Origin: Myotis daubentonii
Lineage: Eukaryota; Chordata; Mammalia; Chiroptera; Vespertilionidae
Reading direction: 5' to 3'
Length of the DNA stretch: 64,000 nucleotides
NCBI RefSeq assembly: GCF_963259705.1
Contig: NC_081850.1
Span: 39,331,167-39,395,166 of the forward strand
Shown: in pieces, positions 42,363-53,180 of the stretch
How positions within the stretch are numbered: position 1 is the first letter of the stretch
How the letters are laid out: every line of letters starts with the position of its first letter
Made by a program: the position numbers and the translations under genes
Notes under the pieces: generated by a model
Database searches by the model: none
Told to the model about the DNA's origin: nothing
The model's input: the letters and a program-made list of their open reading frames with translations, nothing else

Positions 42363-44485
42363 TTATTTAATAATCAGTGAAAGGTAGCAATTGCTAAATC
42401 TGCCCTACAGTCAGAGGTATACAACTGCAAGTTTACACATATGCAATAGCCAGAGAAAACTACTGCCTTTCAAATACAAGTCTAATGGCTGCATCCCTCT
42501 AGAACAAAAGTATGTTAAAGGCAGAGAATTTGATTCTCACGTTCTCAAACATTTTGTAGAGTTCCTGGCACACAGTAGGTGTTTAACAAGCATTTGTTGA
42601 GTGAATGATCCCATCTTTTCTCCAGTCACATCACTATTCAACTCTAGTATAGATAATCTAGTATGTTATTAACACATTTTTGAAAAGGTAAGCAGCAGTA
42701 TTTTTATCCGCCCATCCCACACACAATCTAGATTAGTTTTGTACTGAAAATAAGTCCTCAAGATATTTGTTAAATAAAAGGGTGGCTAAAACTACCTTTA
42801 ACCTTTTTAGAGCATTAAGTTATTAATTTCCTACCTCATTTTATGCCAAAAAATTAAGTACTTTAGGCAAAACTGCCCAACAGTCAGCCTTCACGTAGGG
42901 GCAGCCTAACTGGCCTCACATCCTTGAAGTTTTAAACACTTCACTCACTGGTCATCCATGAAGTGTCCAACCTCCCCAAGCAGGCATGCTGGGCAGTGTG
43001 TGCATTCAGCAACAATCCTGTAGTTCTTCCTTACCATATAAATCAGGAGAATTCCCATTGGTTCTGTTTCCTCTCTAGGCACTTTATTTATTGCTCGCAG
43101 AGAGGGGGAAGAAGGGGAGTCGTCTTGCTAACCTCATTTGATTCTGTAATTTGAATCTACTGTGCTTTATGTGGGAGTTAGAATCTGAGCCTTGCACTGA
43201 AAGGGGATGAGCTATTGCAGACCATCACACCCCTGCCTAGAAACTGCAGGGGACTGGAAAACAGTGTCCGATTTTTGAGACTGCCTCAGAGAGGAAAAAT
43301 CTCACTTTGAAGCTGATATGAGAGGCATGCCAAGATGGATTTCCATGGGGTATTAAATAACTAAAGCAACTGGAAGTCACTCATTGCTAATGTAATGCTG
43401 ACATATGATTTTTCATCAGGAGCTTGAGTGTTGGCTTCATTCTGGTCCATGCTAACCATTACGAGATGAAAGCATCTGAAAATTATCCATTCCCCTCAAA
43501 CTCACATTCTTAAATTCTGTCTCATAAAATAGCTTTGCCATGATTGTGCACTTCCAGGGGAACATGACAAGTGAGCCTTCCCACAGAGCAAGCTGAGGAC
43601 CCTCGCTTTCTCCACCACATCTTTGCTGCACTGACATTTTGGGCACCATTCTTGCTCATGTTTCACAGGCATCATAAATGACTCCATCTCACTTCTTCTT
43701 TTTACCACCAGGCACCCCTGACTTCCTCACCCAAAGCTGTCTGATTTGCCTTAGCAACTCGATCCTCTTCTATTAGTATGGCTCCGGTCTTGCACCAATG
43801 ATAGCTGCACCAGCCACAACGCTCAGCACCAGGGGCACAGAGTTCAGAACTCAACTTTCAGAGCATGGGAAACTCTATATAACGATGTTCTCACATTTTC
43901 CATATCTGAACTGTGAGTTTTAATTCCTAAAATATCATTTTATACTTGTGCAGAAAACAAATGAGCCAATTCTAGTTCGGTTCACAAGAGGAGGAGGGAA
44001 GGGACGGCTCCACCGAGCCCAGGGCAGTCAGAGAGCTTACGTGTTGCCTGAGTTTGGGGAGGAAGGGAAGACATGAACAAATTGAGTGAGTTGAAGCAGT
44101 TGGCACTTGGCCAGTTTTAATTTGCCTGGTCATTACGGGCATATTGGATTGGCCCTGCTCTATGGTATAATGGAAAAGTGAGTCGGTGTTCCAGCAGCTG
44201 AGGTTAAAATCCCATTTCTTCATCTTCCCAGCTGTGAGAGTCAGAGAAAACAGCCTCTGTCTCCAGGACTCGGCAGCCTAGGGAGCTGCAGGGGTGAGGT
44301 GTGTTATGTCTGGACTGGGCTTTGGGTGTCCTCCTCTATAACCTGGGCAGGTTCTTCTTAAACGTCTTAATTACTGTCTTTCCACAGTAAGATTTTCTTT
44401 GAACAAAGTACACTCTATCTACTAGGTGGGTGGTGTCAGCCTCTACTACTTAATTGGTTTGCATTCAATCAGCGTCTTTGGCCAG
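42363..44485. other. No gene seen; small MIR end near 42560-42610
   Basis: The phrase 'cctggcacacagtaggtgtt' at 42565 is the MIR/L2 3' end. The rest is non-repetitive by eye. GC is higher around 43540-44300, and antisense frames at 43452-43708 (65-68 residues) and 43972-44223 (83 residues) were examined and not supported as genes. Confidence 0.45.
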
Positions 44486-44487
44486 TT

Positions 44488-44890
44488 TTTTTTTTTAATT
44501 AAATTTATTGAGGTTACATTGGTTAGTAACATTACACAGATTTCAGGCGTACAACTTTATAACATGACATCTGTATACACTATTGTGCTCTCACTACACA
44601 GAGTCTAGTCTCCTTCTGACACATGCATGATCCCCCTCACCCCCCTTCTCCTCAGGTAACCACCCTACTGTTGTCTATATGAGTTTGTCTTATTTGTTCA
44701 TTTGTTACTTTGTCTTTTATATCCAGCATATGAGTGAAATCATTTGGTGGTTGTCCTCTATCACCTGATTCACCTGATTTATTTCACTTAGCATAATACT
44801 TTCAATCCACATTGTCACAAATGGCAATATTTCTTCTTTATAGGCTGAGTAGTATTCTAATGTGTATATGTCCTACATCTTCTTTATTCA
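44488..44890 (-). mobile_element. L1 3' end, antisense
   Basis: Begins with a T-rich tract (reversed A tail) and 'ttgaggttacattggttagt', then 'tttcaggcgtacaactttat', 'accctactgttgtctatatg', 'gatttatttcacttagcata' and 'ggctgagtagtattctaatg', the bat/ungulate-type L1 3' region in reverse. Confidence 0.9.
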
Positions 44891-44919
44891 ATCTCTTTTA
44901 AGACTCTAAAACATGTGTA

Positions 44920-45110
44920 AGTATTTTGCAATTTATTCAATGCATTACTAAGTCACATTCACTATCTCACCTTAACATTGCTATGAGGTTGATACTATCA
45001 TTCTCCTCCATTATAAAGGTTAGAAAGCTGAGGCTGTAACACTAAGCCATGTACCCAATGATACACAGGTAGTCAGTTATGAATCTGACACATACGCACA
45101 AGTATTCTGA
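44920..45110 (-). mobile_element. MIR SINE, antisense
   Basis: 'tattcaatgcattactaagt', 'cctccattataaaggttaga', 'aagctgaggctgtaacacta' and 'atacacaggtagtcagttat' in antisense MIR order. Confidence 0.7.
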
Positions 45111-46760
45111 TCCTGAGTTCATTGTCCCTTCCTCCATCGCCCACTGCCTCACCCACACTCACATAGGAGACTCTCCTGTTAAAACTATACTGTACAAAAG
45201 AAAACAGAAAGGAAAATGGGGGTTGTTTAGTCTTATTCTGATTCTCAAATGTGCTCTGAGTATTGAGGCCAACATATTATTTGGCTGTTTTTTTTTTGTC
45301 ACCATGGATTATTACAGAACATAATTTTAGTGTTCATTTCAGTCTTATCATCATCAAGGGAATAGGAGGAAAATTAATTATCATTTCATTTCATCCCTAT
45401 CAGTGCTGAAATCTGCATATCTCACCTGCTCCTATACTACATTATTCCTGACAATGGAATAATCAAGTCAGAAGGAGAAGAACGCTGGGCAGGGTAAAGG
45501 AGAACATATAAAGACAACACTGTTTTATCACTGGTGGTTGGATCTGTGTTGGGCGGGGGTGGGGGGGGAGCAAAAATGTACAGCACAATTTGGCTTCATG
45601 TTAATGAGCCATATTTCATACTAGAGGAATGAGATAAACTAAGAAACTTGGCCAAGGTCATACAGAGAGTGTCTCCAAAGTAGCTGGTAAAGGTGCAGTT
45701 AAAATTAAGCTAAAGAGATAAGAGATCATTAATCCAAATCATGCAAAATTAAATGTGCTGTACATAGATCCACTATCTATTTCTTGGATGTCCATAGGGA
45801 TGAATCTTGGAACAGCAATAGGGTTTTGGGTACTAATTCTTATTAGCTGGTGTAGCTTCCTGATTGGCTGTATCACGAATGGATTCTGAGGACTTGACCC
45901 ACGTCAGTAGGAAAGAGCCTCATGTCCAATTAGTTATATCTCTGCAAAGGGTGTGCAGGTGGGAGTGGGCATGAGCACTCTATGTTTTATGACCTTTAAC
46001 TATTGAAACAAGAAAATAACTAATGCTCATCACAAATATTTTATAGAAAATTTTAACCATGAAAGCCATACCAAGAGCTTGCTTCCACCTCTATTCACTA
46101 GCTGAACCAAAAACCATATAACCATCTATAAAACCTTACAACTCCTGGTATCCAGGAGTTTGAAGCAAACTGCCAAGGTACCATCATTTGCTTTCTTCAG
46201 TGCGCAAGCAAAGCATAACTTACTTTCACCACGTAAGTTGAACTTCTCATACATCCATGTGAAATAATTATTTATCTTTTTGACTGAAATGACCATCAGA
46301 AGTTCAATTTTCATGAAAAAAAATTATACTTTTACAAAAAAAATGAAGTGACAAAGCAACATTTACACCTATTCAAAGTGGATTTCAGTAACTCTCTTGG
46401 CACCAGTGGTGAATATGGAGTTTCATAATCAATAAAGTAATATACTTCTTTATAGAACCATGCTATGAAAAAAAATTGAACATAGATAAATAAGGAAAAT
46501 TGCCTTCTAGCCTAGCAGATGTTCAGAATCTTGCAAATACCAACCTAGAAGGGACCTGAGGATCATCTATTTCAACTTCCTGCAGAAGAAGACTGTGGTC
46601 GAAGCCTGGGCCACACTGACCTCTGCAGATATCTGTGCAATGCTAACTCTTTCAAGCTAACTCATCCCACCTCATTATCCTCATGTATACAGTGCTACCC
46701 ATCTCATTTCCTATCACATTCATTTAAGTGCTTCTTGTGTCACTCTAGTCTCAAAATAGT
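45111..46760. other. No gene seen; unassigned sequence
   Basis: No confident repeat. A G-rich run lies at 45550-45570, and a possible ancient fragment at 46530-46740 was too decayed to assign. Confidence 0.45.
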
Positions 46761-46761
46761 T

Positions 46762-46888
46762 TGGTGATTTATTGATGATAGCAATTCTGACTGGGGTGAG
46801 GTAATATCTCATTGTGGTTTTAATTTGCATTTATCTGATGATTAGTGATGTTGAGCATCTTTTCATATGTCTATTGGTCATCTGCATG
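46762..46888 (-). mobile_element. Inverted 5' segment of an L1 insertion
   Basis: Antisense ORF2 sequence: 'gaggtaatatctcattgtgg', 'aatttgcatttatctgatga' and 'tgttgagcatcttttcatat'. It abuts sense-orientation L1 at 46889 with no intervening sequence. This head-to-head arrangement with a shared 3' tail is the usual product of twin priming during L1 reverse transcription. Confidence 0.8.
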
Positions 46889-47096
46889 GAGTTTCCTAAA
46901 ACATTTAAAAAGGAACTGCCTTACTACCCAGCAATTCAACTTCTAGGAATATACCTGAAAACCCCTGAAACAATATCAAAAGAATATATGCACCCTATGT
47001 TCATTGCAGTGTTTTTTAGAATAGCCAACATTTGGAAGCAGCCCAAGTGCCTATCAGTAGATGGGTAGATAAAAAAACCAGTGGTATACACTTATA

Positions 47097-47377
47097 CAGT
47101 GGGGCCTTGACTTACGAGTTTAATTCGTTCTGTGACGGAGCTCGTAACTCAAATTACTCATATGTCAAATCATAAAGTGAATGAGTGAGACACGTGATGC
47201 TGGGCTGATGTTGTGGTGTTCACTGTGACGTTCGCTGCGTCAACTAGCGGTAGGGTATCTGAAGCTGGCTTGTAACCCGAATTTTAGCTCGCAACTCAAA
47301 GCAAAAAATCGGCCGAGAGACGGCTCGTATCTAGAAAAACTCATTAGTCAGGACACTTGTAAGTCAAGGCCCCACTG
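47097..47377. mobile_element. Tc1/mariner (Tigger/pogo-like) MITE, copy 2
   Basis: 281 bp with the same terminal inverted repeats as the copy at 35186 ('cagtggggccttgacttacg'), flanked by TA at 47095-47096 and 47378-47379. It sits inside an L1 whose sequence resumes directly after it, so the MITE moved after that L1 had inserted. Interior landmarks 'gtgagacacgtgatgctggg' and 'caactagcggtagggtatct' match copy 1 with a few substitutions. Confidence 0.9.
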
Positions 47378-47730
47378 TACATGAAATACTCTCGGCCAAA
47401 AAAGAAGAATAAAATCTTACTTTTTGTGACAGCATGAATGGAACCTGAAGAGTATTATACTAAGTGAAATAAGCCAGATAAAGAAAGACAAATACCATAT
47501 GATTTCACCTGTATGTGTAATCTAATGAAAAAAATAAACAAAATAGAAACAGACTCATAGATACAGAGAACAGACTGACAACTGTCAGAGCGAAGGGGGA
47601 TTGTGGGGCTGGGTGAAAAAGGTAAAGGCATTAAGCAAAAACAAACAAACAAACAAACACAAAACAACAAAAAAACACAACCTCACAGACACAGACAACA
47701 GCATGTTGACATCCAAAGGGAAATACGGGT

Positions 47731-47870
47731 AGGGACAGGTAGAAGAGGGGAAAGGGGAGATAAATGGGGACAGGTAGAAGAGGGGAAAGGGGAGATAAAT
47801 GGGGACAGGTAGAAGAGGGGAAAGGGGAGATAAATGGGGACAGGTAGAAGAGGGGAAAAGGGAGATAAAT
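47731..47870. repeat. 35-bp minisatellite, four copies, in L1 3' UTR
   Basis: Four head-to-tail 35-bp purine-rich units at 47731, 47766, 47801 and 47836, each carrying 'caggtagaagaggggaaa' and ending 'gagataaat'. Units 2 and 3 are identical, and units 1 and 4 differ by single bases. Other L1 copies here, such as 62230-63330, have one unit at the equivalent place, so this is a local expansion. Confidence 0.95.
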
Positions 47871-48010
47871 GGTGATGGAAGGAGACTTGATCTTGGGTGA
47901 TGAGCACAAAATACAATTTATAGACAATATAAAATTATCTATTGAAAACCTATACAATTTTATTAATGTCATCCAAATAAATTAAATAAAAATTAAAATA
48001 CATTTTAATA

Positions 48011-48499
48011 GTACTCCAGAAATGAAAGTCTTTACTGATAAATACACACAGAGAGGTTGTAGACCTGAGAACTTAAGGTCTTTTCCTAAGGTTATGGTCA
48101 CAGGGGATGAATGTCAATTTTCTCATTGTGTATTGTATATAAAACACACCTACAAATCCACTGCCCAATTTTGACAAAGGTGTGTTATTTTTCAGCTCTG
48201 TTAGGTATCAAATTGTGCCTCAGTAATATGGACTTGGCAACAGAAGCTTCTTTCTGGTGTCTGCTCTGCCTCCTCATAGTCCCTGGCCAGCATGCCCTCA
48301 GCAGATGTGAGCCAGACCAGGCTACACAATGGCTCAGATCTCTCCAGCAGGTTCCCCAAAGGCTAGAAGTACAAAAATAATTAATGCTTACTATTGGCCA
48401 AACATCACAAAGCAGGATGAAGGATCTTCAGACACTGATGTGTAAGAGCCTCCAGCCAACTCAAGTGCTTTAGAATCAAAGAGAACCTATGGGAAAATC
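48011..48499. other. No gene seen; unassigned sequence
   Basis: Contains the 89-residue frame at 48111-48380. Its hydrophobic patch (LLCLLIVPG) resembles a signal peptide by chance, but there is no upstream exon structure or family match, so no gene is called. Confidence 0.45.
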
Positions 48500-48504
48500 A
48501 TTGA

Positions 48505-48680
48505 ATTTTAGAGCTGGAAAGGGCTTTTAAATGGTAATGTTTAGGCTTTAAATTCAGTTAGCAGGTGTAAAGCATACCTCTGCCTCATACTAGCTGTGTA
48601 TCCACAATTGACATATGTAAGTCTTTAGCTAATATCTGGCATCTAAACGATGTTAGTTCTTATTATCTTCACTAGCCTCT
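48505..48680 (+). mobile_element. MIR SINE, sense
   Basis: 'tgtttaggctttaaattcag', 'gcctcatactagctgtgtat' and 'aacgatgttagttcttatta' in MIR order. Diverged. Confidence 0.65.
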
Positions 48681-49104
48681 TTGCATTAAAGATGAGAAAC
48701 TAGGTTGAAAGAGGTGAAGTGGCATGCCCAAGACAATTCAGTAAGTTGCATGGATGCTAAGCAAACGTAATGGTCCCCATTAGGGGGCAGCCTGGTTTTG
48801 TTGACTAGCTTGAGATTTTTTCCCCACATGCAGGATTCTACAGCTTTATTATTCAGAATGCCAGCTCTGAAATTCTATCCCCTCTTATAGGAGGGCACAT
48901 ATCAGTAATGTTCTTTTATGGGTATGAACTCATAAAATTCACAGAATCTGTTTATTCTGCCCTTGAGGTAGACTGAGGTCATTGTGAAGTGAAATGAAAT
49001 GTAATTTAGCTCAGCTTTTGTTTATATAAGTCCATATAGTAGCACTAGGTACCACTTTGCTTTTTACTTTTAATTTGTGTTTTAGCTGAAACCATCTGCT
49101 CCAT

Positions 49105-49290
49105 CCATTCATTTATCAAACATTTATTGAGTACCTACAGTACCTACTGTGAAGCTAACACTATGCTAAATTGTATGAGTAATAAAAACATACATAGTTA
49201 GCATTTCCATGGTCCCAACAATAAAGGAGTTTGCAGTTTTACTAGAGGAGATGTTTCAGATGTACCTTAAAAGCCTGATGGGTAGATTTG
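49105..49290 (-). mobile_element. L2 3' end, antisense
   Basis: 'tttatcaaacatttattgag', 'taacactatgctaaattgta' and 'aaaggagtttgcagttttac' match the reversed L2 terminus. Confidence 0.65.
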
Positions 49291-49299
49291 AATAAACAC

Positions 49300-49510
49300 A
49301 GATTGGGGCAGAGGATGGCTTTGGAGTCACAGTAAACCCAGCTCCATGACTCCCAGTTGTGTGACATTGGGAAAACTCCTTAACCTTCTCATCCCCTACT
49401 TCCATTCTATGAGCAATTTCTTATAGAGATATTATAACAATTTTAAAAGATGGTGCAAATAAAGCACTCTGCACAATGTTTGGCAGCTAGTGAGCACTCA
49501 ATACATTTTG
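49300..49510 (+). mobile_element. MIR SINE, sense
   Basis: 'gatggctttggagtcacagt', 'agttgtgtgacattgggaaa', 'ttaaccttctcatcccctac' and 'agctagtgagcactcaatac' give an almost full-length MIR. Confidence 0.85.
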
Positions 49511-49857
49511 ACTGCATTTGTAGTTTAAGCAGAGATTCCAGATCATTTGCAACACAACTGAAGCGGTAGAGTTCTATTTAGTTATGTGGAAGCCAGATTT
49601 CAGTTGTGCTTAAACCATTTGGGAGGCAGTCTGCAGACTAAATATTTGCTATTTCAAGTGGTGGGTTGAATAGAGTTACATTTTAAGAAACTTAATCAGG
49701 GAAGTGGTTGGATTGGAGAGGAGAGAAAATGAAGTCAAGGAAAGTAGATATAAAAATAATAATCTTGGTAAGAGTTAGTGGGAACTTAAGGTAAAGTCAA
49801 TGCAACAGAGATATAGATACATTTAAGAAGCAGTCTAAAGATAGATACCATTGGCAA

Positions 49858-50331
49858 TCCTATCTAATAAAAGTGGAATATGCAAATTAACCATCACTCC
49901 ACAGCAAAGATGGTGGCGCCCACAGCCAATAAGGAGGGAATATGCAAATTGACACAACAAAGATGGCGGTAGCCAGGCCAGGACACTTGCGTCGTTGCCA
50001 TGGTGATGATGCAGGCATTCCGCCCCACCCTGGCTGCTCCAGGCCTCTGAGCAGTGCGCGTGTGCTGGTGCGGAGCGGCCAGGGCTGGGCGTGATGCTGC
50101 TATGAGGTGGGGTGCAGGGGGTGGAGGGAGCTACAGGAGGGCGGCGGCTGGAGCGAAGGCGGAAGGCAGCTCTGGCCAGAGCAAAGGCAGAAGGCGGCTC
50201 CGGCCAGAGCGAAGGTGGAAGGCAGCGGCCAGAGCAAAGGCTTGGGTCCCAGGTGCGGGAGGGAAGCCAGTGCCGCAGCCAGGGGAAGGAAGGCCTATTC
50301 TTGCACGAATCTTTGTGCATTGGGCCTCTAG
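49858..50331 (+). mobile_element. Non-autonomous Helitron with 28-bp internal repeats
   Basis: Starts TCCTATCTAATAAAAGTG after A and ends 'cattgggcctctag' before T, with the subterminal 'tgcacgaatctttgtgca' hairpin. It has two 'atatgcaaatt' blocks near the 5' end. The GC-rich interior has four units starting 'gagcgaagg' or 'gagcaaagg' at 50151, 50179, 50207 and 50232. Frames up to 161 residues on both strands arise from these CpG-rich repeats and are not genes. Confidence 0.93.
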
Positions 50332-50637
50332 TAGAGAATAAAATAGAAGAAATAACATGTATCCTTAAGACTTCAAATATAGATCCAGAGACAGAGAAGC
50401 ATAGAACAGACCATCAGACTTCAGAGGGAAGGCAGGGAGGGGGGTTGGTAAGAGACCAACCAAAGGACTTGTATGCATGCATATAAGCATAACCAATGGA
50501 CACAGACACTGGGGGGGGGGGGTGAGAGCATGTGCTGGGGGATAAGGGTAGCTGTGGAGAGGTCAATGGAGGAAAGAAAAGACATATGTAATACTATATG
50601 TAATACTTTAAACAATAAAGAATTTAAAAAAAAGATT
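50332..50637 (+). mobile_element. Young L1 3' tail
   Basis: Matches the 1-298 tail block by block: 'cagagggaaggcaggga', the 'acttgtatgcatgcatataa' block at 50468-50487, a G run at 50511-50522, 'catatgtaatactatatgta' and 'actttaaacaataaag' before an A-rich end. The Helitron at 49858-50331 lies immediately 5'. Whether the Helitron inserted at the 5' edge of this L1 or the L1 landed beside it is unresolved. Confidence 0.8.
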
Positions 50638-50639
50638 CA

Positions 50640-51200
50640 AATACAATGCCTAGAAAAGTAGAGAATTCAAGATGAGCAACAGAATCAAGAGGGGAAAGAA
50701 AAGGTGTCCAGTTTCTTACTTTTCACTTATATATCTTTATAGCAAGGGCTTGGGAGTGGCCAGAAAATATTCAAGTGAACACCCACCCTGCCAAAAGGGC
50801 AGCTTTAGCTGGGTCAGGATTCAAATGAATGCATACCCTGGCAATATCACTTTCTGCTTCATACTATTTGCCTTAATACATAGAATCCCTAGTCTTACTG
50901 CTTGCTCTCTGGAAGGAAATGATGATGTATATAAAAGTCATAAGAGGTCAAATTTTTATGTGAATTCTTTGAAGACAGTATTACATGGGCTGGGGCTGCT
51001 ACAGTTCAATGTAAGTGTGTTCTTCTGAGTTCATAAATGAAAGCTGATTTAAAGTATGACTTGGGAGTAATCTAGAATAGTTTCTGCTCGTGACAGAGCA
51101 TATGAGTTGATGGTGGGCCATCCCTTCCTTTTTACTGCTTCCCAATCCAACATCTAAGAAGCCACCCTCTTTTCCATATACCCTGTATACAAATAAGGCT
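50640..51200. other. No gene seen; unassigned sequence
   Basis: Holds a 118-residue frame at 50672-51028 with no recognisable domain. Weak GC variation, no repeat recognised. Confidence 0.45.
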
Positions 51201-51204
51201 TATA

Positions 51205-51410
51205 ATATTACCTTGCATGTATTGAGTGCCTGTTGTATACCAGGCTTTGTACAAAGTCCTTCAAAGCCACATGTCCTGTTATCCCTTAGCCTCCCTATCA
51301 GGTAATTATTATCCCCATTTTAGTCAGGAATGGACTGAGACCTAGATGGGAAAACTTGCCCATAGTCACTCAAGTAGCTAGTGGCAGAGCCACGACCAAA
51401 ATCAAGCTTA
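51205..51410 (-). mobile_element. MIR SINE, antisense
   Basis: 'tgtattgagtgcctgttgta', 'ggtaattattatccccattt', 'aaacttgcccatagtcactc' and 'gtagctagtggcagagccac' follow antisense MIR, nearly full length. Confidence 0.85.
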
Positions 51411-51764
51411 AAGGAGTATCAAGATAGGATGTTTGGGACTGGAATTGAGCTAGGAACACTGAGTAAGAATACATTATTATATTTCAGTGTTTACAAAGCA
51501 CTCATTAGCAGTGTCTGGCAATTAACATGCCAATCACAGTGTTACTGCCTCTTGTCACAATCTTTTTATAATATGTTCAAATAAAATCTAATTTTATTAA
51601 TTTCAAAACTTCAGAGAAGGATGTTTTGACTCTAATCCTTAGGATACACTGCAAAGATATGGAGGCTTAGACACTGTTCATTGGGATAAACATGAAGCTT
51701 GTTGTCTAATTAGTGGGTCACAATGTGAATGCTTTCTTTCCAAGAGTGGTTCATGGACATGTGT

Positions 51765-52125
51765 ATGGGCCGAGTTTTGTCCCCCCAAATTCACACGTTA
51801 AAGTCCTAACCCTCAGTACCACAGAATGTGACTACATGTTGAAGATAGGTTCTTACAGATATGATTAAATTACAATGAGGTTATGAGGGAGGGCCCTAAA
51901 ACAATATGACTGGTGTCCTTAAAAGAAGAAAAAATTTGGACACAGACAGACACAGAGTGAATACCAAGGAAGATGGCACCATGTGTAAGCCAAGGAGAGA
52001 GACCTCAGAGGAAACCAACCTTGCTGACACCTCTATCCTCCAGAAGAGCAAGAAAATAAGTCTGTTTTCTAGGCCACCCAGTCTGTGGTACTTTGTTGTG
52101 GCAGCCCTAGCTGACTTGGGTTCAT
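51765..52125 (+). mobile_element. MaLR-type solitary LTR, sense
   Basis: Well preserved MLT1/MST-group LTR: 'tttgtccccccaaattcaca', 'aaagtcctaaccctcagtac', 'caatatgactggtgtcctta', 'gccaaggagagagacctcag', 'ccacccagtctgtggtactt' and 'tgttgtggcagccctagctg'. No internal retroviral sequence is attached. The overlapping 91-residue sense frame and 77-residue antisense frame are LTR read-through. Confidence 0.85.
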
Positions 52126-52540
52126 CCACATTCCAAAACTGGGTCTCCCTTGGGAGGAAAGCGTATCAGCGTATTAACTGAGATGGATGAAGGATGAGAA
52201 GAAACACTTTGGAGGCTTGAGAATTTAGTGACAAAATCTGAGTGTTCTCTTTTAGGTTTCAACAAAATAAAGAAAGGGGATAAAAGATTCAGTCTTTAAT
52301 GTCACTTGTATTTTATTAAGTCTCCAAACACCCATGCAATGGGCTCATGAGACCCTTGACACAGGATGGCATTTCCATGCCCCTCTCAGTACTTCCACTT
52401 AAACAGGGGGTCCATATCTGAAGGGCCAGGGGGCTGTCAGCCCTTCCTCTCTGCATCTTTAACTGAAACTCATGAAACTTTCCATACCATTGAATCTACT
52501 TTTGGTGGGGTCTAGCAGCCTCACCCTGACTGTTGTATTC
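52126..52540. other. No gene seen; unassigned sequence
   Basis: Non-coding, no repeat recognised. Confidence 0.45.
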
Positions 52541-52553
52541 TCATTCTGCTTTT

Positions 52554-52767
52554 TTAAAAAATGTCTGTATTGATTTCAGAGAAAGAAAGAGAGAAGGGGA
52601 GAGAGACAGAAACATCAATGATGAGAGAGAATCGTTGATTGGCTGCCTCCTGCCCACCCCCTACTGGGGATAGAGCCCACAACCCAAGCATGTGCCCTGA
52701 CCAGGAATCAAACTGTGACCTCCGGTTCATAGGTAGATGTTCAACCACTGAGCCAAATGGCCAGGCC
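52554..52767 (-). mobile_element. VES SINE, antisense, 13-bp target duplication
   Basis: A/T tract, 'gtattgatttcagagaaaga', 'atcaatgatgagagagaatc', 'ggctgcctcctgcccacccc' and 'aaccactgagccaaatggcc'. Perfect flanking repeat 'tcattctgctttt' at 52541-52553 and 52768-52780. Confidence 0.95.
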
Positions 52768-52916
52768 TCATTCTGCTTTTGTATTTGAAGCTAATGTCAG
52801 ATGATGAAGTACCCTAAACAGGGTTAGCTAAACCACTGCTTAATTACACTAATGCAGGCTCACAGAATTAGAGTTTTCTATCTTTATGTCTTACTGCTAG
52901 ATCTCTACATTTTGTT

Positions 52917-52934
52917 CTCTCTCTCTCTCTCTCT
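52917..52934. repeat. (CT)n tract plus poly-T
   Basis: Nine CT units followed by a T run to 52946. Confidence 0.9.
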
Positions 52935-52999
52935 TTTTTTTTTTTTGGATAGGTGTGCCATTTTCTTTTAATAGATCTAAAATACTAAAAGCAACAATT

Positions 53000-53180
53000 T
53001 CTATTTATGGAGTGCCTATAATATTCCTGATACTTCATATTATTAGCTCTAACCTTCAAACCTATCCTAAAGGTTAAATATTATCATTTCCATTTTATGG
53101 ATGAAAAGTATAAGACCTTAAAGAGGCCATAATGGAGCTGAAATTTAAAGTAAGTTCTGATAGTAAAGCCCAATCTTTTG
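53000..53180 (-). mobile_element. MIR SINE, antisense
   Basis: 'ctatttatggagtgcctata', 'attatcatttccattttatg' and 'gatgaaaagtataagacctt' in antisense MIR order. Diverged. Confidence 0.65.

Larger units (their letters stand above)
46889..48010 (+). mobile_element. L1 3' part, sense, with MITE and minisatellite
   Basis: Sense ORF2 end and 3' untranslated region: 'ttactacccagcaattcaac', 'ttttagaatagccaacattt', 'taagtgaaataagccagata' and 'ttttattaatgtcatccaaa'. The Tigger-like MITE at 47097-47377 interrupts it, and the 3' region contains a four-copy 35-bp repeat. Stops in every frame. Confidence 0.88.

Noticed and set aside
43452..43708. Antisense frames with a Cys-rich CPKC-like motif, considered as a retrocopy
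   Set aside because: Single short motif, no poly-A tail, no target duplication, and no parent gene recognised.
47731..47870. CRISPR array
   Set aside because: Units are directly adjacent with no spacers, and the sequence is mammalian L1 UTR.
48111..48380. 89-residue frame with a signal-peptide-like hydrophobic stretch
   Set aside because: No upstream promoter or splice structure, no family resemblance, and composition like the flanks.
49835..50320. 161-residue antisense open frame and several sense frames
   Set aside because: They lie within a CpG-rich Helitron with tandem 28-bp units, so frames are open on both strands by composition. No domain, start context or splicing evidence.
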